Below, piece after piece: positions 8,588 through 17,598 of a stretch of 64,000 nucleotides of DNA. A program made the position numbers and the translations under genes. How positions within the stretch are numbered: position 1 is the first letter of the stretch; the number at the start of each line of letters is the position of its first letter. The stretch lies in NCBI RefSeq assembly GCF_900996245.1, contig NZ_CAAJGK010000063.1, positions 1-64,000 of the forward strand, written 5' to 3'. The notes below the pieces were generated by a model, which searched no databases, was not told the origin of the DNA, and was given only the letters and a program-made list of their open reading frames with translations. The DNA comes from Paraburkholderia sp. BCC1886. GTDB lineage: Bacteria; Pseudomonadota; Gammaproteobacteria; Burkholderiales; Burkholderiaceae.

Positions 8588-9025
8588 CTATTTCTTCACC
8601 GCCACGGTGGCGTTGGCTTTTTGCGCATCGGCACCCGTGGTCGCAGCGGGGGCCGCTGCACCGTTCGCGCCGTTTGCACCGTTTGCACCGTTTGCGCCGT
8701 TGGCCGGAACGGCCGCGCCTTTGCCCGATGAAGCCGCCGCAGTCTGCGGGTTAGCAGCCGCGCCAGCCGGACCGACAGCGAGACCCTCCGCCTGCAGGCG
8801 CTCGACGGTATGCCCGCCCATGCCCTTGACGCGCTTGCCGAGGTCGGCCGGGTCCTTGAACGGACCATGCGCCGTACGCTCTTCGAGAATGGCTTTCGCT
8901 TTGGCAGGACCGATGCCCTTGATGCCGCGCAACGCGTCTTCGTTAGCCGTATTGACGTCGACCGCCGCGTACGCGTGACCGAAAGCGGCCAGCATGGCCG
9001 CGGTAACCAGAACTTTTCGAAACAT
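8588..9025 (-). CDS. Secreted ComEA-like helix-hairpin-helix protein
   Basis: A 145-residue exported protein. Residues 1-20 are a signal peptide ending GHAYA. Residues 21-85 contain the ComEA-type helix-hairpin-helix pair: VDVNTANEDALRGIKGIGP followed by KAKAILEERTAHGPFKDPADL. Such domains bind DNA non-specifically in the periplasm and can act in DNA uptake. The tail (about residues 90-145) is low-complexity Ala/Asn/Gly with an NGA repeat encoded by a 9-base tandem repeat. I chose the ATG at 9025 because GAGGGAGA precedes it. No other competence gene is nearby, so a role in transformation is only possible. Confidence 0.85.
   Translation of the reverse strand: MFRKVLVTAAMLAAFGHAYAAVDVNTANEDALRGIKGIGPAKAKAILEERTAHGPFKDPADLGKRVKGMGGHTVERLQAEGLAVGPAGAAANPQTAAASSGKGAAVPANGANGANGANGANGAAAPAATTGADAQKANATVAVKK
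8661..8705. repeat. Nine-base tandem repeat inside the comEA-like gene
   Basis: Five adjacent copies of a CCGTTTGCA-like unit (the middle three nearly identical) encode the Asn-Gly-Ala repeat of the protein tail. Being a multiple of three, copy-number change would keep the frame. Confidence 0.85.
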
Positions 9026-9104
9026 ATTGGAATCTCCCTCGTACAAACCGTCTGGCGACCATCACCAGACGGGAGATTCCAGTTTAAAGAGGGATCCGAA
9101 AGAT

Positions 9105-10097
9105 TTACACCTGGCCGAACAGCCAACGCACGTAACGGTCGACACCTTCCTGCACGCTCAGAAACGGCGCGTCGTAGCCCGCGGCGCGCAAGCGCGTCTG
9201 ATCGGCCTGCGTGAAGCACTGGTACTTGCCGCGCAACGCGTCGGGAAACGGAATGTACTCGATCAGCCCGCGCTGCACCTGCTCCGCGAGCGACAGCGGC
9301 GCTTCGTCGTTCAAGCCGCGCAGCGTGTTGACCACGGTGCTGGCAATGTCGTTGAACGGCTGCGCACGGCCGCTGCCCAGATTGAAAATGCCCGACTTCT
9401 CCGGATGATCGAAGAAAAACAGATTGACCTTCACGACGTCTTCGACGGACACGAAATCGCGGGTCTGCTCGCCCGCAGCGTAGCCGTTGTATTCACCGAA
9501 CAGCTTGACCTTGCCTTCGGCGCGGAACTGGTTGAAGTTGTGGAACGCCACCGACGCCATACGCGCCTTGTGCGTTTCGCGCGGACCGTAGACGTTGAAA
9601 TAACGGAATCCGGCAATCTGGCTTTTCGCGCCCGGCAAGACGCGGCGAATCACCTGGTCGAACAGGAATTTCGAATAGCCGTACACGTTCAGCGGCTGCT
9701 CGACTTCGCGGTCTTCGACGAAACGGCTCGACCCGCCGTAAGTGGCCGCCGACGACGCGTACAGGAACTGGATGTTCTGCGCGAGGCAGACGTCGAGCAC
9801 CTCGCGGCTGTAGCGGAAGTTGTTGTCCATCATGTAGCGGCCGTCGGTTTCCATCGTGTCCGAGCAGGCGCCTTCGTGGAAAATCGCGCGTACCTTGCCG
9901 AAGTCGCCGCGCCTGAAGCGTTCGACGAATTCGGTCTTGTCGAGATAGTCGTCGATTTCGCAATCGACCAGGTTCTTGAACTTGTCGGCGCGCGTGAGAT
10001 TGTCGACCGCGATGATGCGGTCTTCGCCACGCTCGTTGAGCGCCTTGACGAGATTGCTGCCGATGAAACCGGCCGCGCCGGTGACGATGAGAGTCAT
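9105..10097 (-). CDS. hldD: ADP-L-glycero-D-manno-heptose 6-epimerase
   Basis: A 330-residue extended short-chain dehydrogenase that epimerises ADP-D,D-heptose to ADP-L,D-heptose, the last step in making the inner-core sugar of lipopolysaccharide. The NADP-binding motif is GAAGFIG (residues 7-13) and the catalytic YxxxK is Tyr139/Lys143 in YGYSK. The length equals that of E. coli RfaD. It follows hldE on the same strand by about 50 bases, so the two heptose enzymes are probably co-transcribed with ugd upstream. Confidence 0.95.
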   Translation of the reverse strand: MTLIVTGAAGFIGSNLVKALNERGEDRIIAVDNLTRADKFKNLVDCEIDDYLDKTEFVERFRRGDFGKVRAIFHEGACSDTMETDGRYMMDNNFRYSREVLDVCLAQNIQFLYASSAATYGGSSRFVEDREVEQPLNVYGYSKFLFDQVIRRVLPGAKSQIAGFRYFNVYGPRETHKARMASVAFHNFNQFRAEGKVKLFGEYNGYAAGEQTRDFVSVEDVVKVNLFFFDHPEKSGIFNLGSGRAQPFNDIASTVVNTLRGLNDEAPLSLAEQVQRGLIEYIPFPDALRGKYQCFTQADQTRLRAAGYDAPFLSVQEGVDRYVRWLFGQV

Positions 10098-10148
10098 GTT
10101 GATCCTGCGGGTAAGGAGCCTTGCGTTGGAGTCAGCGAGCGGGCTGGA

Positions 10149-11180
10149 TCAAGGGAAGAGTTCGTCGTAGTCGACAGTGGCGGTACCGAGCTTACCGACC
10201 ACGATACCTGCTGCGCGATTCGCGAATCCGACTGCGTCGACCAGCGTGAGACCCGCGCCCAGCATGGCGGCGAGCGTGGCGATGACCGTGTCGCCGGCGC
10301 CCGAGACATCATACACTTCGCGTGCGACCGCCGACGCGTGCAGCAAGCCGTCGTCCGAGAACAGCGTCATGCCTTCTTCGGAACGCGTCAGCAGCAATGC
10401 CTTGAATTCGAGGTCCTTGCGCAGTCTGGTCACGCGCGCGAGCAGGTCTTCCTCCGACTTCCACTGCCCCACCACTTCGCGCAACTCGGCGCGGTTCGGG
10501 GTGATCAGCGTGGCGCCGCGATAGCGCTCCCAATCGTCGCCCTTCGGATCGACGAGCACCGGCTTGCCGGCCGCGTGCGCCTTCGCGATCATCTTCGTGA
10601 CGTGCGTGAGACCGCCCTTCGCGTAGTCGGACATCAGGAAGACGTCGTGCAGGGGCAGCAACTCGTCGAAGCGCGCGAGACCCGCGAGCAGCACTTCATG
10701 AGCCGGCGAATTCTCGAAGTCGACGCGCAGCAGTTGCTGCTGGCGCGACAGCACGCGCAACTTGATCGTCGTGAGCAAGGCCGGATCGCGTTCCAGATGC
10801 GCGGCCACGCCGCTTTCGCCGAGCAGTTGCACGATCCGTTCGCCCGGCTCGTCGTGACCCACCACACACAACAGTCCGGCTTGCGCGCCGAGCGCGACCG
10901 CGTTACGCGCGACGTTGGCCGCGCCGCCCAGGCGGTCTTCCTGACGCTGCACGTGCACGACGGGCACCGGCGCTTCCGGCGAAATACGGTTCACGTCGCC
11001 GAACCAGTAGCGGTCGAGCATCACGTCGCCGACCACCAGCACGCGAGCCGCGCCGAGTTGTGCGCGCGGCACCACGGGAAGCGCCGGGGCGGAGCTCGGA
11101 GGCGTGGCGGTCGTGGTCAAGGTCGTAGCCGCCTCAGGCATGGCCTGAGGGGTCGACGGGAGGTTGGGAGGGTTGGGCAT
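10149..11180 (-). CDS. hldE: D-glycero-beta-D-manno-heptose-7-phosphate kinase
   Basis: A PfkB-family sugar kinase, about 343 residues, that phosphorylates heptose 7-phosphate at C1 for lipopolysaccharide core synthesis. Visible are VLVVGDVMLDRYWFG near the start of the domain, LGGAANVARNAVALGA, and the ATP/anion-hole motif DVSGAGDTVIATLAAML near the C-terminus. Only the kinase half of E. coli HldE is present (RfaE1/HldA type); the adenylyltransferase half must be elsewhere. The start is uncertain: ATGs at 11237, 11180 and 11141 are all in frame and overlap the end of ugd. The first 30-40 residues are Pro/Ala/Thr-rich and outside the domain. Confidence 0.88.
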   Translation of the reverse strand: MPNPPNLPSTPQAMPEAATTLTTTATPPSSAPALPVVPRAQLGAARVLVVGDVMLDRYWFGDVNRISPEAPVPVVHVQRQEDRLGGAANVARNAVALGAQAGLLCVVGHDEPGERIVQLLGESGVAAHLERDPALLTTIKLRVLSRQQQLLRVDFENSPAHEVLLAGLARFDELLPLHDVFLMSDYAKGGLTHVTKMIAKAHAAGKPVLVDPKGDDWERYRGATLITPNRAELREVVGQWKSEEDLLARVTRLRKDLEFKALLLTRSEEGMTLFSDDGLLHASAVAREVYDVSGAGDTVIATLAAMLGAGLTLVDAVGFANRAAGIVVGKLGTATVDYDELFP

Positions 11181-12549
11181 AAGGGCGTCCAATCGAGTGG
11201 TAGTCGATGCCGAGTTCGGCCATCGCTTCCGGTTCATACAGGTTGCGTCCGTCGAAAATCAACGGCAATTTCAGCACCGACTTCAGATGCACGAAGTCCG
11301 GGCTCTTGAAGGCCTTCCATTCGGTGACGACCACGAGCGCATCGGCGCCGTTCAACGTGTCGTTCTGTGTTTTCGTGAAGGTGAGACGCGCGAGTTGTTC
11401 CGCTTCGTCGTGCAGGTCGATCGCGAACACGCGCCGCGCTTCGTCGATCGCGACCGGGTCGTACGCACGAACCTTCGCGCCGCGCCGGAGCAGTTCCGCG
11501 ATCAGCCGGCGGCTCGGCGCCTCGCGCATGTCGTCGGTATTCGGCTTGAAGGCGAGGCCCCAGACGGCGAAAGTGCGCTCGCCGAGGTCCTCACCGAGGT
11601 GCGCCGTGATCTTGCGCACCAGTACGTCCTTCTGCCGGTCGTTGACTTCCTCGACCGCTTCGAGAATGCGCAGATTGTGGCCGCTCTCGCTGGCCGTGCG
11701 GATCAACGCCTGGACGTCCTTCGGAAAACACGAGCCGCCATAGCCCGCGCCCGCGTAGAGAAAGTGATAACCGATGCGCGGATCCGAGCCGATACCGCGC
11801 CGGACCGCTTCGATATCCGCGCCGACGCGATCGGCCAGATTCGCCATCTCGTTCATGAACGAGATGCGCGTAGCCAGCATGGCGTTGGCGGCGTACTTCG
11901 TGAATTCGGCGGAGCGCACGTCCATGTACAACGTGCGTTCGTGATTGCGGTTGAACGGCGCGTACAGACGCTTCATCAACTCGCGGGCGCGCAGGCCGGC
12001 TTCGTCTTCGTCGCTGCCGAGCACGATCCGGTCGGGGCGCATGAAGTCGTCGACGGCGGCGCCTTCTTTCAGGAATTCGGGATTCGACACGACCGAGAAC
12101 CCGTGCTCGTCGCTGCCGGCAAGGCCGCGCTTCGCCAGTTCTTCCTCGACCGCCGCGCGCACACGTTGCGCGGTGCCGACGGGCACCGTCGATTTGTCGA
12201 CGATGACCTTGAAGCCGTCCATCGTCCTGCCGATGTTGCGCGCCGCTTCGAGCACATATTGAAGATCGGCTGAACCGTCTTCATCGGGCGGCGTGCCGAC
12301 CGCGATGAACTGCACGTCGCCATGCGCGACGCCCGCTGCGATATCGGTAGAAAAGCGGATGCGGTGAGCCGAGCGCGTGCGGGCAATCACTTCCTGCAAA
12401 CCCGGCTCGTGGATGGGCACGCCACCGTTGTTCAGAATGTCGATCTTGCGCGGATCGACATCCAGACAGAAAACGTCATGACCGATTTCGGCGAGACACG
12501 CACCCGTGACGAGTCCGACGTAGCCCGTGCCGATAATGGTTATTTTCAT
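11134..12549 (-). CDS. ugd: UDP-glucose 6-dehydrogenase
   Basis: A 471-residue NAD-dependent enzyme that oxidises UDP-glucose to UDP-glucuronate. The N-terminal Rossmann motif is GTGYVG (residues 7-12), the catalytic cysteine is Cys274 in GYGGSCFPKD, and the C-terminal UDP-binding domain starts with VWGLAFKPNTDDMREAPS. In Burkholderia UDP-glucuronate feeds Ara4N modification of lipid A and exopolysaccharides. Its 3' end overlaps the proposed hldE start, and lapB is 144 bases upstream. Confidence 0.95.
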   Translation of the reverse strand: MKITIIGTGYVGLVTGACLAEIGHDVFCLDVDPRKIDILNNGGVPIHEPGLQEVIARTRSAHRIRFSTDIAAGVAHGDVQFIAVGTPPDEDGSADLQYVLEAARNIGRTMDGFKVIVDKSTVPVGTAQRVRAAVEEELAKRGLAGSDEHGFSVVSNPEFLKEGAAVDDFMRPDRIVLGSDEDEAGLRARELMKRLYAPFNRNHERTLYMDVRSAEFTKYAANAMLATRISFMNEMANLADRVGADIEAVRRGIGSDPRIGYHFLYAGAGYGGSCFPKDVQALIRTASESGHNLRILEAVEEVNDRQKDVLVRKITAHLGEDLGERTFAVWGLAFKPNTDDMREAPSRRLIAELLRRGAKVRAYDPVAIDEARRVFAIDLHDEAEQLARLTFTKTQNDTLNGADALVVVTEWKAFKSPDFVHLKSVLKLPLIFDGRNLYEPEAMAELGIDYHSIGRPYAQPSQPPVDPSGHA

Positions 12550-12555
12550 ATGCTT

Positions 12556-12581
12556 TCCGGTGGGAGACTCCGGTGGGAGAT
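12556..12581. repeat. Thirteen-base direct repeat upstream of ugd
   Basis: Two adjacent copies of TCCGGTGGGAGA plus one base (12556-12568 and 12569-12581) sit just upstream of the ugd start. On the minus strand they fall in the leader before the GGAAAG ribosome binding site. Function unknown. Confidence 0.7.
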
Positions 12582-12693
12582 TCTCGGGATGGACCGTGCG
12601 TTTGGGCGCCGGGCAGTGTGAAACTGCGGGCCTCGCTCGTCGCGCGAGTTCGATACCCGGACGGCGCGACGATCTGCGACGGTCGCGCTTCGA

Positions 12694-13869
12694 TCAACTG
12701 GACGCGGCAATGGGCTCCACGCGGCGCGGCGCGTAGCTCTCCCAACCGCTGCACCCAGGACATTGCCAGTAAAACAGGCGCGCCCGGAAACCACAGTTCT
12801 GGCAAGTATATCGGGGTAGGTTTTTGGTCCGTTGGCGAATCAGCGTACGCATGAGTTCGAGTTCGCCGCGTCGCGGCTCTTCGGCGACGGCCTGTTGTGC
12901 TTCGAGCAGTCGCGTCATGCCGGCCAGGTTCGGCGACTTCAGCATCTGCGCGCGCGCGAGCGCGTGCGCCGCGTCCAGTCCGCGCAGCGACGCCACATGC
13001 TGATACGCGACATCGAGCAGATCGTTGGACGGATACCGGTCCACCCATTCGGTCAGCAGGTCGGCGCCTTCCTGCGAACGGCCGAGCGCATCGTAGGCCT
13101 TCATCAACTTTTCGGCGACGAGCGGCAGATACGCCGGATTCTGTTCCTCCACCCGCTTCCATTGCGCGATGGCGGCTTCCTGCGCACCGCCGGCGGCATC
13201 CACGTCGCCGAACAGGATCGTGGCGCGTACATTGTGCGGATTCGCCTTCAACGCGAGACCGAGTTGTTTGCGCGATTCTTCGGGGTTCTTTTGTTGCAGG
13301 GCTTCCTGCGCAAGCTCGCAATAGAACTGGGCGATTTCCTTGTCGAGCGACGCGGCGCCCATGGTTTCCAGATGACGCGCCGTATCGATCGATTTGACCC
13401 AGTCTTTCTCGATCTCGTAGATCGTGAGCAACGCGCGTTGCGCGCCGAGTGCGTAATCGCCGGTCTCGAGCGAACGGAAGGTTTCTTCCGCGCGGTCTAG
13501 CAGGCCTGCCTTGAGAAAGTCCTGACCGAGTTCGTAAAGCGCGTGATCGCGCTCGGTGACCGGCAGGTCCGCGCGGCTCAGCAGATTCTGATGCACACGG
13601 ATCGCCCGATCGGTTTCACCGCGGCGACGGAACAGATTGCCGAGCGCGAAGTGCAACTCGATGGTTTCCGGGTCGAGCTTGACGACTTCGATGAACGCGT
13701 CGATGGCCTGATCCGGCTGTTCGTTGAGCAGAAAATTGAGACCTCGGAAGTACGACCGGGGCAGATTGGCGCTTTCGGACAACAGCGTCTTGAGGTCGTA
13801 GCGCGCAGCCATCCAGCCGAACGCGAACGCGACGGGTATGACCAGCAGCCACCAGAAGTCTAGATCCAT
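12694..13869 (-). CDS. lapB: Lipopolysaccharide assembly protein B
   Basis: A 391-residue inner-membrane-anchored protein matching LapB/YciM. Residues 4-21 are the single membrane helix (FWWLLVIPVAFAFGWMAA), followed by TPR repeats over residues about 35-340. A C-terminal rubredoxin-type metal knot has Cys356, Cys359, Cys370 and Cys373 (YTCQNCGF and WQCPGC). In enterobacteria LapB controls LpxC turnover and thus lipopolysaccharide amount. It follows lapA by 69 bases, the usual pair. Confidence 0.94.
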   Translation of the reverse strand: MDLDFWWLLVIPVAFAFGWMAARYDLKTLLSESANLPRSYFRGLNFLLNEQPDQAIDAFIEVVKLDPETIELHFALGNLFRRRGETDRAIRVHQNLLSRADLPVTERDHALYELGQDFLKAGLLDRAEETFRSLETGDYALGAQRALLTIYEIEKDWVKSIDTARHLETMGAASLDKEIAQFYCELAQEALQQKNPEESRKQLGLALKANPHNVRATILFGDVDAAGGAQEAAIAQWKRVEEQNPAYLPLVAEKLMKAYDALGRSQEGADLLTEWVDRYPSNDLLDVAYQHVASLRGLDAAHALARAQMLKSPNLAGMTRLLEAQQAVAEEPRRGELELMRTLIRQRTKNLPRYTCQNCGFRARLFYWQCPGCSGWESYAPRRVEPIAASS

Positions 13870-13938
13870 GCGATTGACGCTACTTTGCGGAAAGGCGGAA
13901 ACGAAATGCCGCGCCGACTACGCGCGGCAGAGGAAATA

Positions 13939-14232
13939 TCAGATGAGCGGCGGCATGGGCGGCTGTTCGACCACCACGGGCGTTTCACGCGCCACGCGCA
14001 ACTCGCGCTTGAGCCGGCCGTTTTCCATGCGCAGACGCAGCGAAGCCGGTAAAGCGGACACGAGGCCAGCCAGCAAACCCACGACGAAGAATGCGAGGCC
14101 GATCAGGATCAAGGGTGCCGACCATGCATAGCCGGCGAGGAAATTCAGCGTAGCAGGTTGCGTATTGGAGAGTGCGAGCACCAGCAGCAGCACGAACACC
14201 AGCACACGGATTAGCCAGACGATAAATTTCAT
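13939..14232 (-). CDS. lapA: Lipopolysaccharide assembly protein A domain protein
   Basis: A 97-residue DUF1049/LapA protein with two membrane helices (residues about 4-22 and 38-60), joined by a short loop containing NTQPATLNFL. A basic coiled segment ENGRLKRELRVARE follows and the tail is Pro-rich. It precedes lapB, as in E. coli. The ATG at 14232 begins MKFIVWLIRVL; a longer frame upstream is not supported. A strong terminator lies between it and ihfB, so lapA-lapB probably has its own promoter in 14233-14398. Confidence 0.9.
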   Translation of the reverse strand: MKFIVWLIRVLVFVLLLVLALSNTQPATLNFLAGYAWSAPLILIGLAFFVVGLLAGLVSALPASLRLRMENGRLKRELRVARETPVVVEQPPMPPLI

Positions 14233-14400
14233 GTATAGGTCTCTTGACGGCAGTTGCGAGGTGACGCCAGCTTGATGACGCATCGCGCCACGGTATTGCC
14301 CGCGCCGAAGTGACCCGTATTGTAATTGAAGCCCTCGCGGCTGGGCAGGAACTGGCGGGATGCGTGCTTCCGGGCAGAGGTGGCCAAGGCCGCAGAGGCA

Positions 14401-14429
14401 AAAAAAAAGCGCCCGAGGGCGCTTTTTTT
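14401..14429. terminator. Terminator after ihfB
   Basis: GCGCC (14409-14413) pairs with GGCGC (14418-14422) across a CGAG loop, with eight As before and seven Ts after, so it works in either direction. On the minus strand it ends the rpsA-ihfB transcript before lapA. Confidence 0.9.
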
Positions 14430-14512
14430 CTGGTCTTCATGCCGACTGGCTTTGGCCGCTGACACTGCAAGGCCAACCCTTATCATGCGGCAATCCGCAC
14501 GGCGGGGGCATT

Positions 14513-14836
14513 TTACAGATCGTCATCCGGCTCTTCGTCTTTCAACGGCTCGCCCGCCCGACGATCTACACGTTCACGCAATTCCTTGCCCGGCTTGAAG
14601 TGCGGTACGTACTTCTCAGGTACCAGCACCTTCTCGCCCGATTTGGGATTGCGTCCAACGCGGGATGGACGACGGTTGAGACCGAAGCTGCCGAAGCCGC
14701 GAATTTCGATGCGGTGACCATTGGCAAGCGCCTCCGACATTGCATCGAGCATCGTCTTCACCGCGAAGTCCGCATCTTTAAGAACAAGCTGCGGAAAACG
14801 CGTGGCCAACTGGGCGACCAATTCCGATTTGGTCAT
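14513..14836 (-). CDS. ihfB: Integration host factor subunit beta
   Basis: A 107-residue HU/IHF-family DNA-bending protein. It starts MTKSELVAQLATRFPQ and has the IHF-beta core IRGFGSFGLNRRPSRVGRNP, including the beta-arm with the intercalating proline region. The C-terminus has a short acidic tail (KDEEPDDDL) beyond the E. coli length of 94. It follows rpsA by 107 bases, the classic rpsA-ihfB order, and is followed by a terminator. Confidence 0.96.
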   Translation of the reverse strand: MTKSELVAQLATRFPQLVLKDADFAVKTMLDAMSEALANGHRIEIRGFGSFGLNRRPSRVGRNPKSGEKVLVPEKYVPHFKPGKELRERVDRRAGEPLKDEEPDDDL

Positions 14837-14943
14837 TCTGCAGCAGACCTCACAAGAGAACGCCGGTCTGCCCCCAACGTGTACTGCCCTCCTTCATGAA
14901 GAAGGGCCACCCGCCTTTCGACAGGGTCGGGGGCGTTCCTCAA

Positions 14944-16659
14944 TTACTGGTTCTGGCCGTCGAGCTTGGCTTTCAACAGCGCGCCAAGGTTCGTCGTGCC
15001 GGTTGCAGCAGAGCTCGAGTCCGACGAAGCCAGGCCGCGGATCGCTTCCTGTTGCTCAGCCGAATCCTTGGCCTTGACCGACAGGTTGATGCCACGCGAC
15101 TTGCGATCGATGTTGATGATCATCGCGTTGACCTTGTCGCCTTCCTTCAGCACGTTGCGAGCGTCTTCCACGCGGTCTTGAGCGATTTCCGATGCGCGCA
15201 GGTAGCCTTCGACTTCAACCGACAGCTGAACCACGGCACCCTTCGCGTCCACCGTCTTGACCACGCCGTCGACGATCGAACCCTTGTCGTTCATGGCAAC
15301 GAAGTTGCTGAACGGGTCGCCTTCGAGCTGCTTGATACCCAGCGAAATGCGTTCCTTCTCGACGTCGATACCGAGCACGATGGCTTCGACTTCGTCGCCC
15401 TTCTTGTACTTGCGAACGGCTTCTTCGCCCGTTTCCGACCACGACAGGTCCGACAGATGAACCAGACCGTCGATGCCGCCCGGCAGACCGATGAAGACGC
15501 CGAAGTCGGTGATCGACTTGATTGCGCCTTGCAGCTTGTCGCCCTTCTTGAAGTTGCGGCTGAAATCGTCCCACGGGTTCGGCTTGCATTGCTTCATGCC
15601 GAGGCTGATACGGCGGCGGTCTTCGTCGATTTCGAGAACCATGACTTCGACTTCGTCGCCCAGTTGCACGACCTTCGACGGTGCAACGTTCTTGTTCGTC
15701 CAGTCCATTTCCGACACGTGAACCAGGCCTTCGATGCCCGATTCCACTTCGACGAATGCGCCGTAGTCGGTGATGTTGGTGACCTTACCGAACAGACGCG
15801 TGCCCGACGGGTAACGGCGCGAAATGCCTTCCCACGGATCGTCGCCCAGTTGCTTGATACCCAGCGAAACGCGGTTCTTCTCTTGATCGAACTTGAGGAT
15901 CTTCGCGGTGACTTCCTGGCCAACCGACAGAACTTCGCTCGGGTGACGCACACGACGCCATGCGATGTCGGTGATGTGCAGCAGGCCGTCGATACCGCCC
16001 AGGTCCACGAATGCGCCGTAGTCGGTGATGTTCTTCACCACGCCTTCCACGATCGCGCCTTCCTTCAGCGTTTCGAGCAGCTTTGCGCGCTCTTCGCCCT
16101 GGGTTGCTTCGATCACGGCACGACGCGACAGCACGACGTTGTTACGCTTGCGGTCGAGCTTGATGACGCGGAATTCCAGCGTCTTGCCTTCGTACGGGGT
16201 CGTGTCCTTGACCGGACGCGTGTCGACCAGCGAACCCGGCAGGAATGCGCGGATGCCGTTGACCATCACGGTCATGCCGCCCTTGACCTTGCCCGTGATC
16301 GTTCCGGTCACGAGTTCGTTGTTGTCGAGCGCTTTTTCCAGCGACAGCCACGAAGCCAGACGTTTCGCCTTGTCGCGCGACAGGATCGTGTCGCCATAGC
16401 CGTTTTCCAGCGCGTCGATCGCGACGGAAACGAAGTCGCCCGCCTGCACTTCTACCTCGCCCGCGTCGTTCAGGAACTCTTCTAGCGGGATGTAGGCTTC
16501 GGACTTGAGACCAGCGTTGACGACCACGAAGTTGTGGTCGACACGCACGACTTCGGCGGAGATGACCTCGCCAGCGCGCATGTCTTGCTTGGTCAGCGAC
16601 TCTTCGAACAGAGCCGCAAAAGATTCGGTATTCGGGGTAGAGGTTTGCAGGTCGGACAT
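14944..16659 (-). CDS. rpsA: 30S ribosomal protein S1
   Basis: A 571-residue protein with six S1 RNA-binding repeats (about residues 30-100, 115-185, 200-270, 285-360, 370-445 and 460-530), each carrying a DYGAFVDLGG-like strand. It brings mRNAs to the 30S subunit. I chose MSDLQTSTPNTESFAALFEE at 16659, which matches the family; an in-frame ATG six codons upstream is less likely. The bases before this ATG are A/T-rich and lack a Shine-Dalgarno sequence, as in E. coli rpsA, where S1 regulates its own translation. It lies between cmk and ihfB. Confidence 0.97.
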   Translation of the reverse strand: MSDLQTSTPNTESFAALFEESLTKQDMRAGEVISAEVVRVDHNFVVVNAGLKSEAYIPLEEFLNDAGEVEVQAGDFVSVAIDALENGYGDTILSRDKAKRLASWLSLEKALDNNELVTGTITGKVKGGMTVMVNGIRAFLPGSLVDTRPVKDTTPYEGKTLEFRVIKLDRKRNNVVLSRRAVIEATQGEERAKLLETLKEGAIVEGVVKNITDYGAFVDLGGIDGLLHITDIAWRRVRHPSEVLSVGQEVTAKILKFDQEKNRVSLGIKQLGDDPWEGISRRYPSGTRLFGKVTNITDYGAFVEVESGIEGLVHVSEMDWTNKNVAPSKVVQLGDEVEVMVLEIDEDRRRISLGMKQCKPNPWDDFSRNFKKGDKLQGAIKSITDFGVFIGLPGGIDGLVHLSDLSWSETGEEAVRKYKKGDEVEAIVLGIDVEKERISLGIKQLEGDPFSNFVAMNDKGSIVDGVVKTVDAKGAVVQLSVEVEGYLRASEIAQDRVEDARNVLKEGDKVNAMIINIDRKSRGINLSVKAKDSAEQQEAIRGLASSDSSSAATGTTNLGALLKAKLDGQNQ

Positions 16660-16877
16660 AAAAATCGAAATTTGCATGGTGCTCGCGGGGCCCGGCTGGC
16701 CGGAAGGTCAGCAACTACGGCCAGTAATGCGAATGCCACGCGGGGTTAAGGGGTTAATACAAGCCACGCGACGGTTTCGCGCAGCACCTACCACAACAGG
16801 GACTTCTACAGCACCCGCCCGGTAACTGGCCGAATGAGCTGACCGGGTGAACCAGTCGGGCAATCCGTCAGTGTCCG

Positions 16878-17564
16878 TTAGCTATGCGGGATCAGAACTT
16901 GGTACCACTGCACCACCTGTTCGACCGCCTGGTCGACGGACAATGCGGAGGTATCAAGCAGCTTTGCGTCCGCTGCGGGCTTGAGTGGCGCGGCTTCGCG
17001 CTGACTATCGCGCTCGTCACGCTCCCGCAAATCCCGGAGCAAGTCATCTATATTAGCAGAAAAGCCTTTTTGTATCAATTGCTTATGCCGGCGCGCCGCA
17101 CGAGCCTCGACACTGGCGGTCATGAACACCTTAAGCACGGCGTCGGAGAAGATCACCGTACCCATGTCGCGGCCGTCGGCGACGAGACCAGGTTCTTTGC
17201 GGAACGCCCGCTGACGGGCCACCAGCGCGGTTCGCACCGGCGCGTGGACCGCGATCGCAGAAGCCCGGCTGCCGACTTCCTCGGCGCGAATCTCGGCCGA
17301 AACGTCGACGCCGTCGAGCTGCGCCAACCCCTCGCGAAACGTGATGTGAAGGTCGTCGATCAGCTTGACGAGCGCGCCCACGTCGTCGCCCGGGATGTCG
17401 TAGCGCAGGCTGGCCAGCGCCGCCAGCCGGTACAGCGCACCGCTGTCCAGCAGATGGAAGCCGAGGCTCGCGGCCACCAGCGCAGCCACCGTGCCTTTGC
17501 CGGAAGCGCTCGGGCCGTCGATCGTGATGACGGGCGTCTGGTGAAAAGGACGGGTCGGTTTCAT
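16878..17564 (-). CDS. cmk: Cytidylate kinase
   Basis: A 228-residue nucleoside monophosphate kinase that phosphorylates CMP and dCMP. The P-loop is DGPSASGKGT (residues 16-25), and the LLDSGALYR and VADGRDMGTVIF motifs bind CMP. It sits between aroA (34 bases upstream) and rpsA, the conserved proteobacterial aroA-cmk-rpsA order. The 218 bases between cmk and rpsA hold no gene. Confidence 0.95.
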   Translation of the reverse strand: MKPTRPFHQTPVITIDGPSASGKGTVAALVAASLGFHLLDSGALYRLAALASLRYDIPGDDVGALVKLIDDLHITFREGLAQLDGVDVSAEIRAEEVGSRASAIAVHAPVRTALVARQRAFRKEPGLVADGRDMGTVIFSDAVLKVFMTASVEARAARRHKQLIQKGFSANIDDLLRDLRERDERDSQREAAPLKPAADAKLLDTSALSVDQAVEQVVQWYQVLIPHS

Positions 17565-17598
17565 CGAAAAAGTCGCGCTTCAGTCGATTCGGGAAGAA

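Noticed and set aside
8994..11309. A 771-codon plus-strand open frame over hldD and hldE
   Set aside because: It is antisense to two well-recognised genes; its protein is His/Arg/Val-rich without domains, as expected of third-position GC bias.
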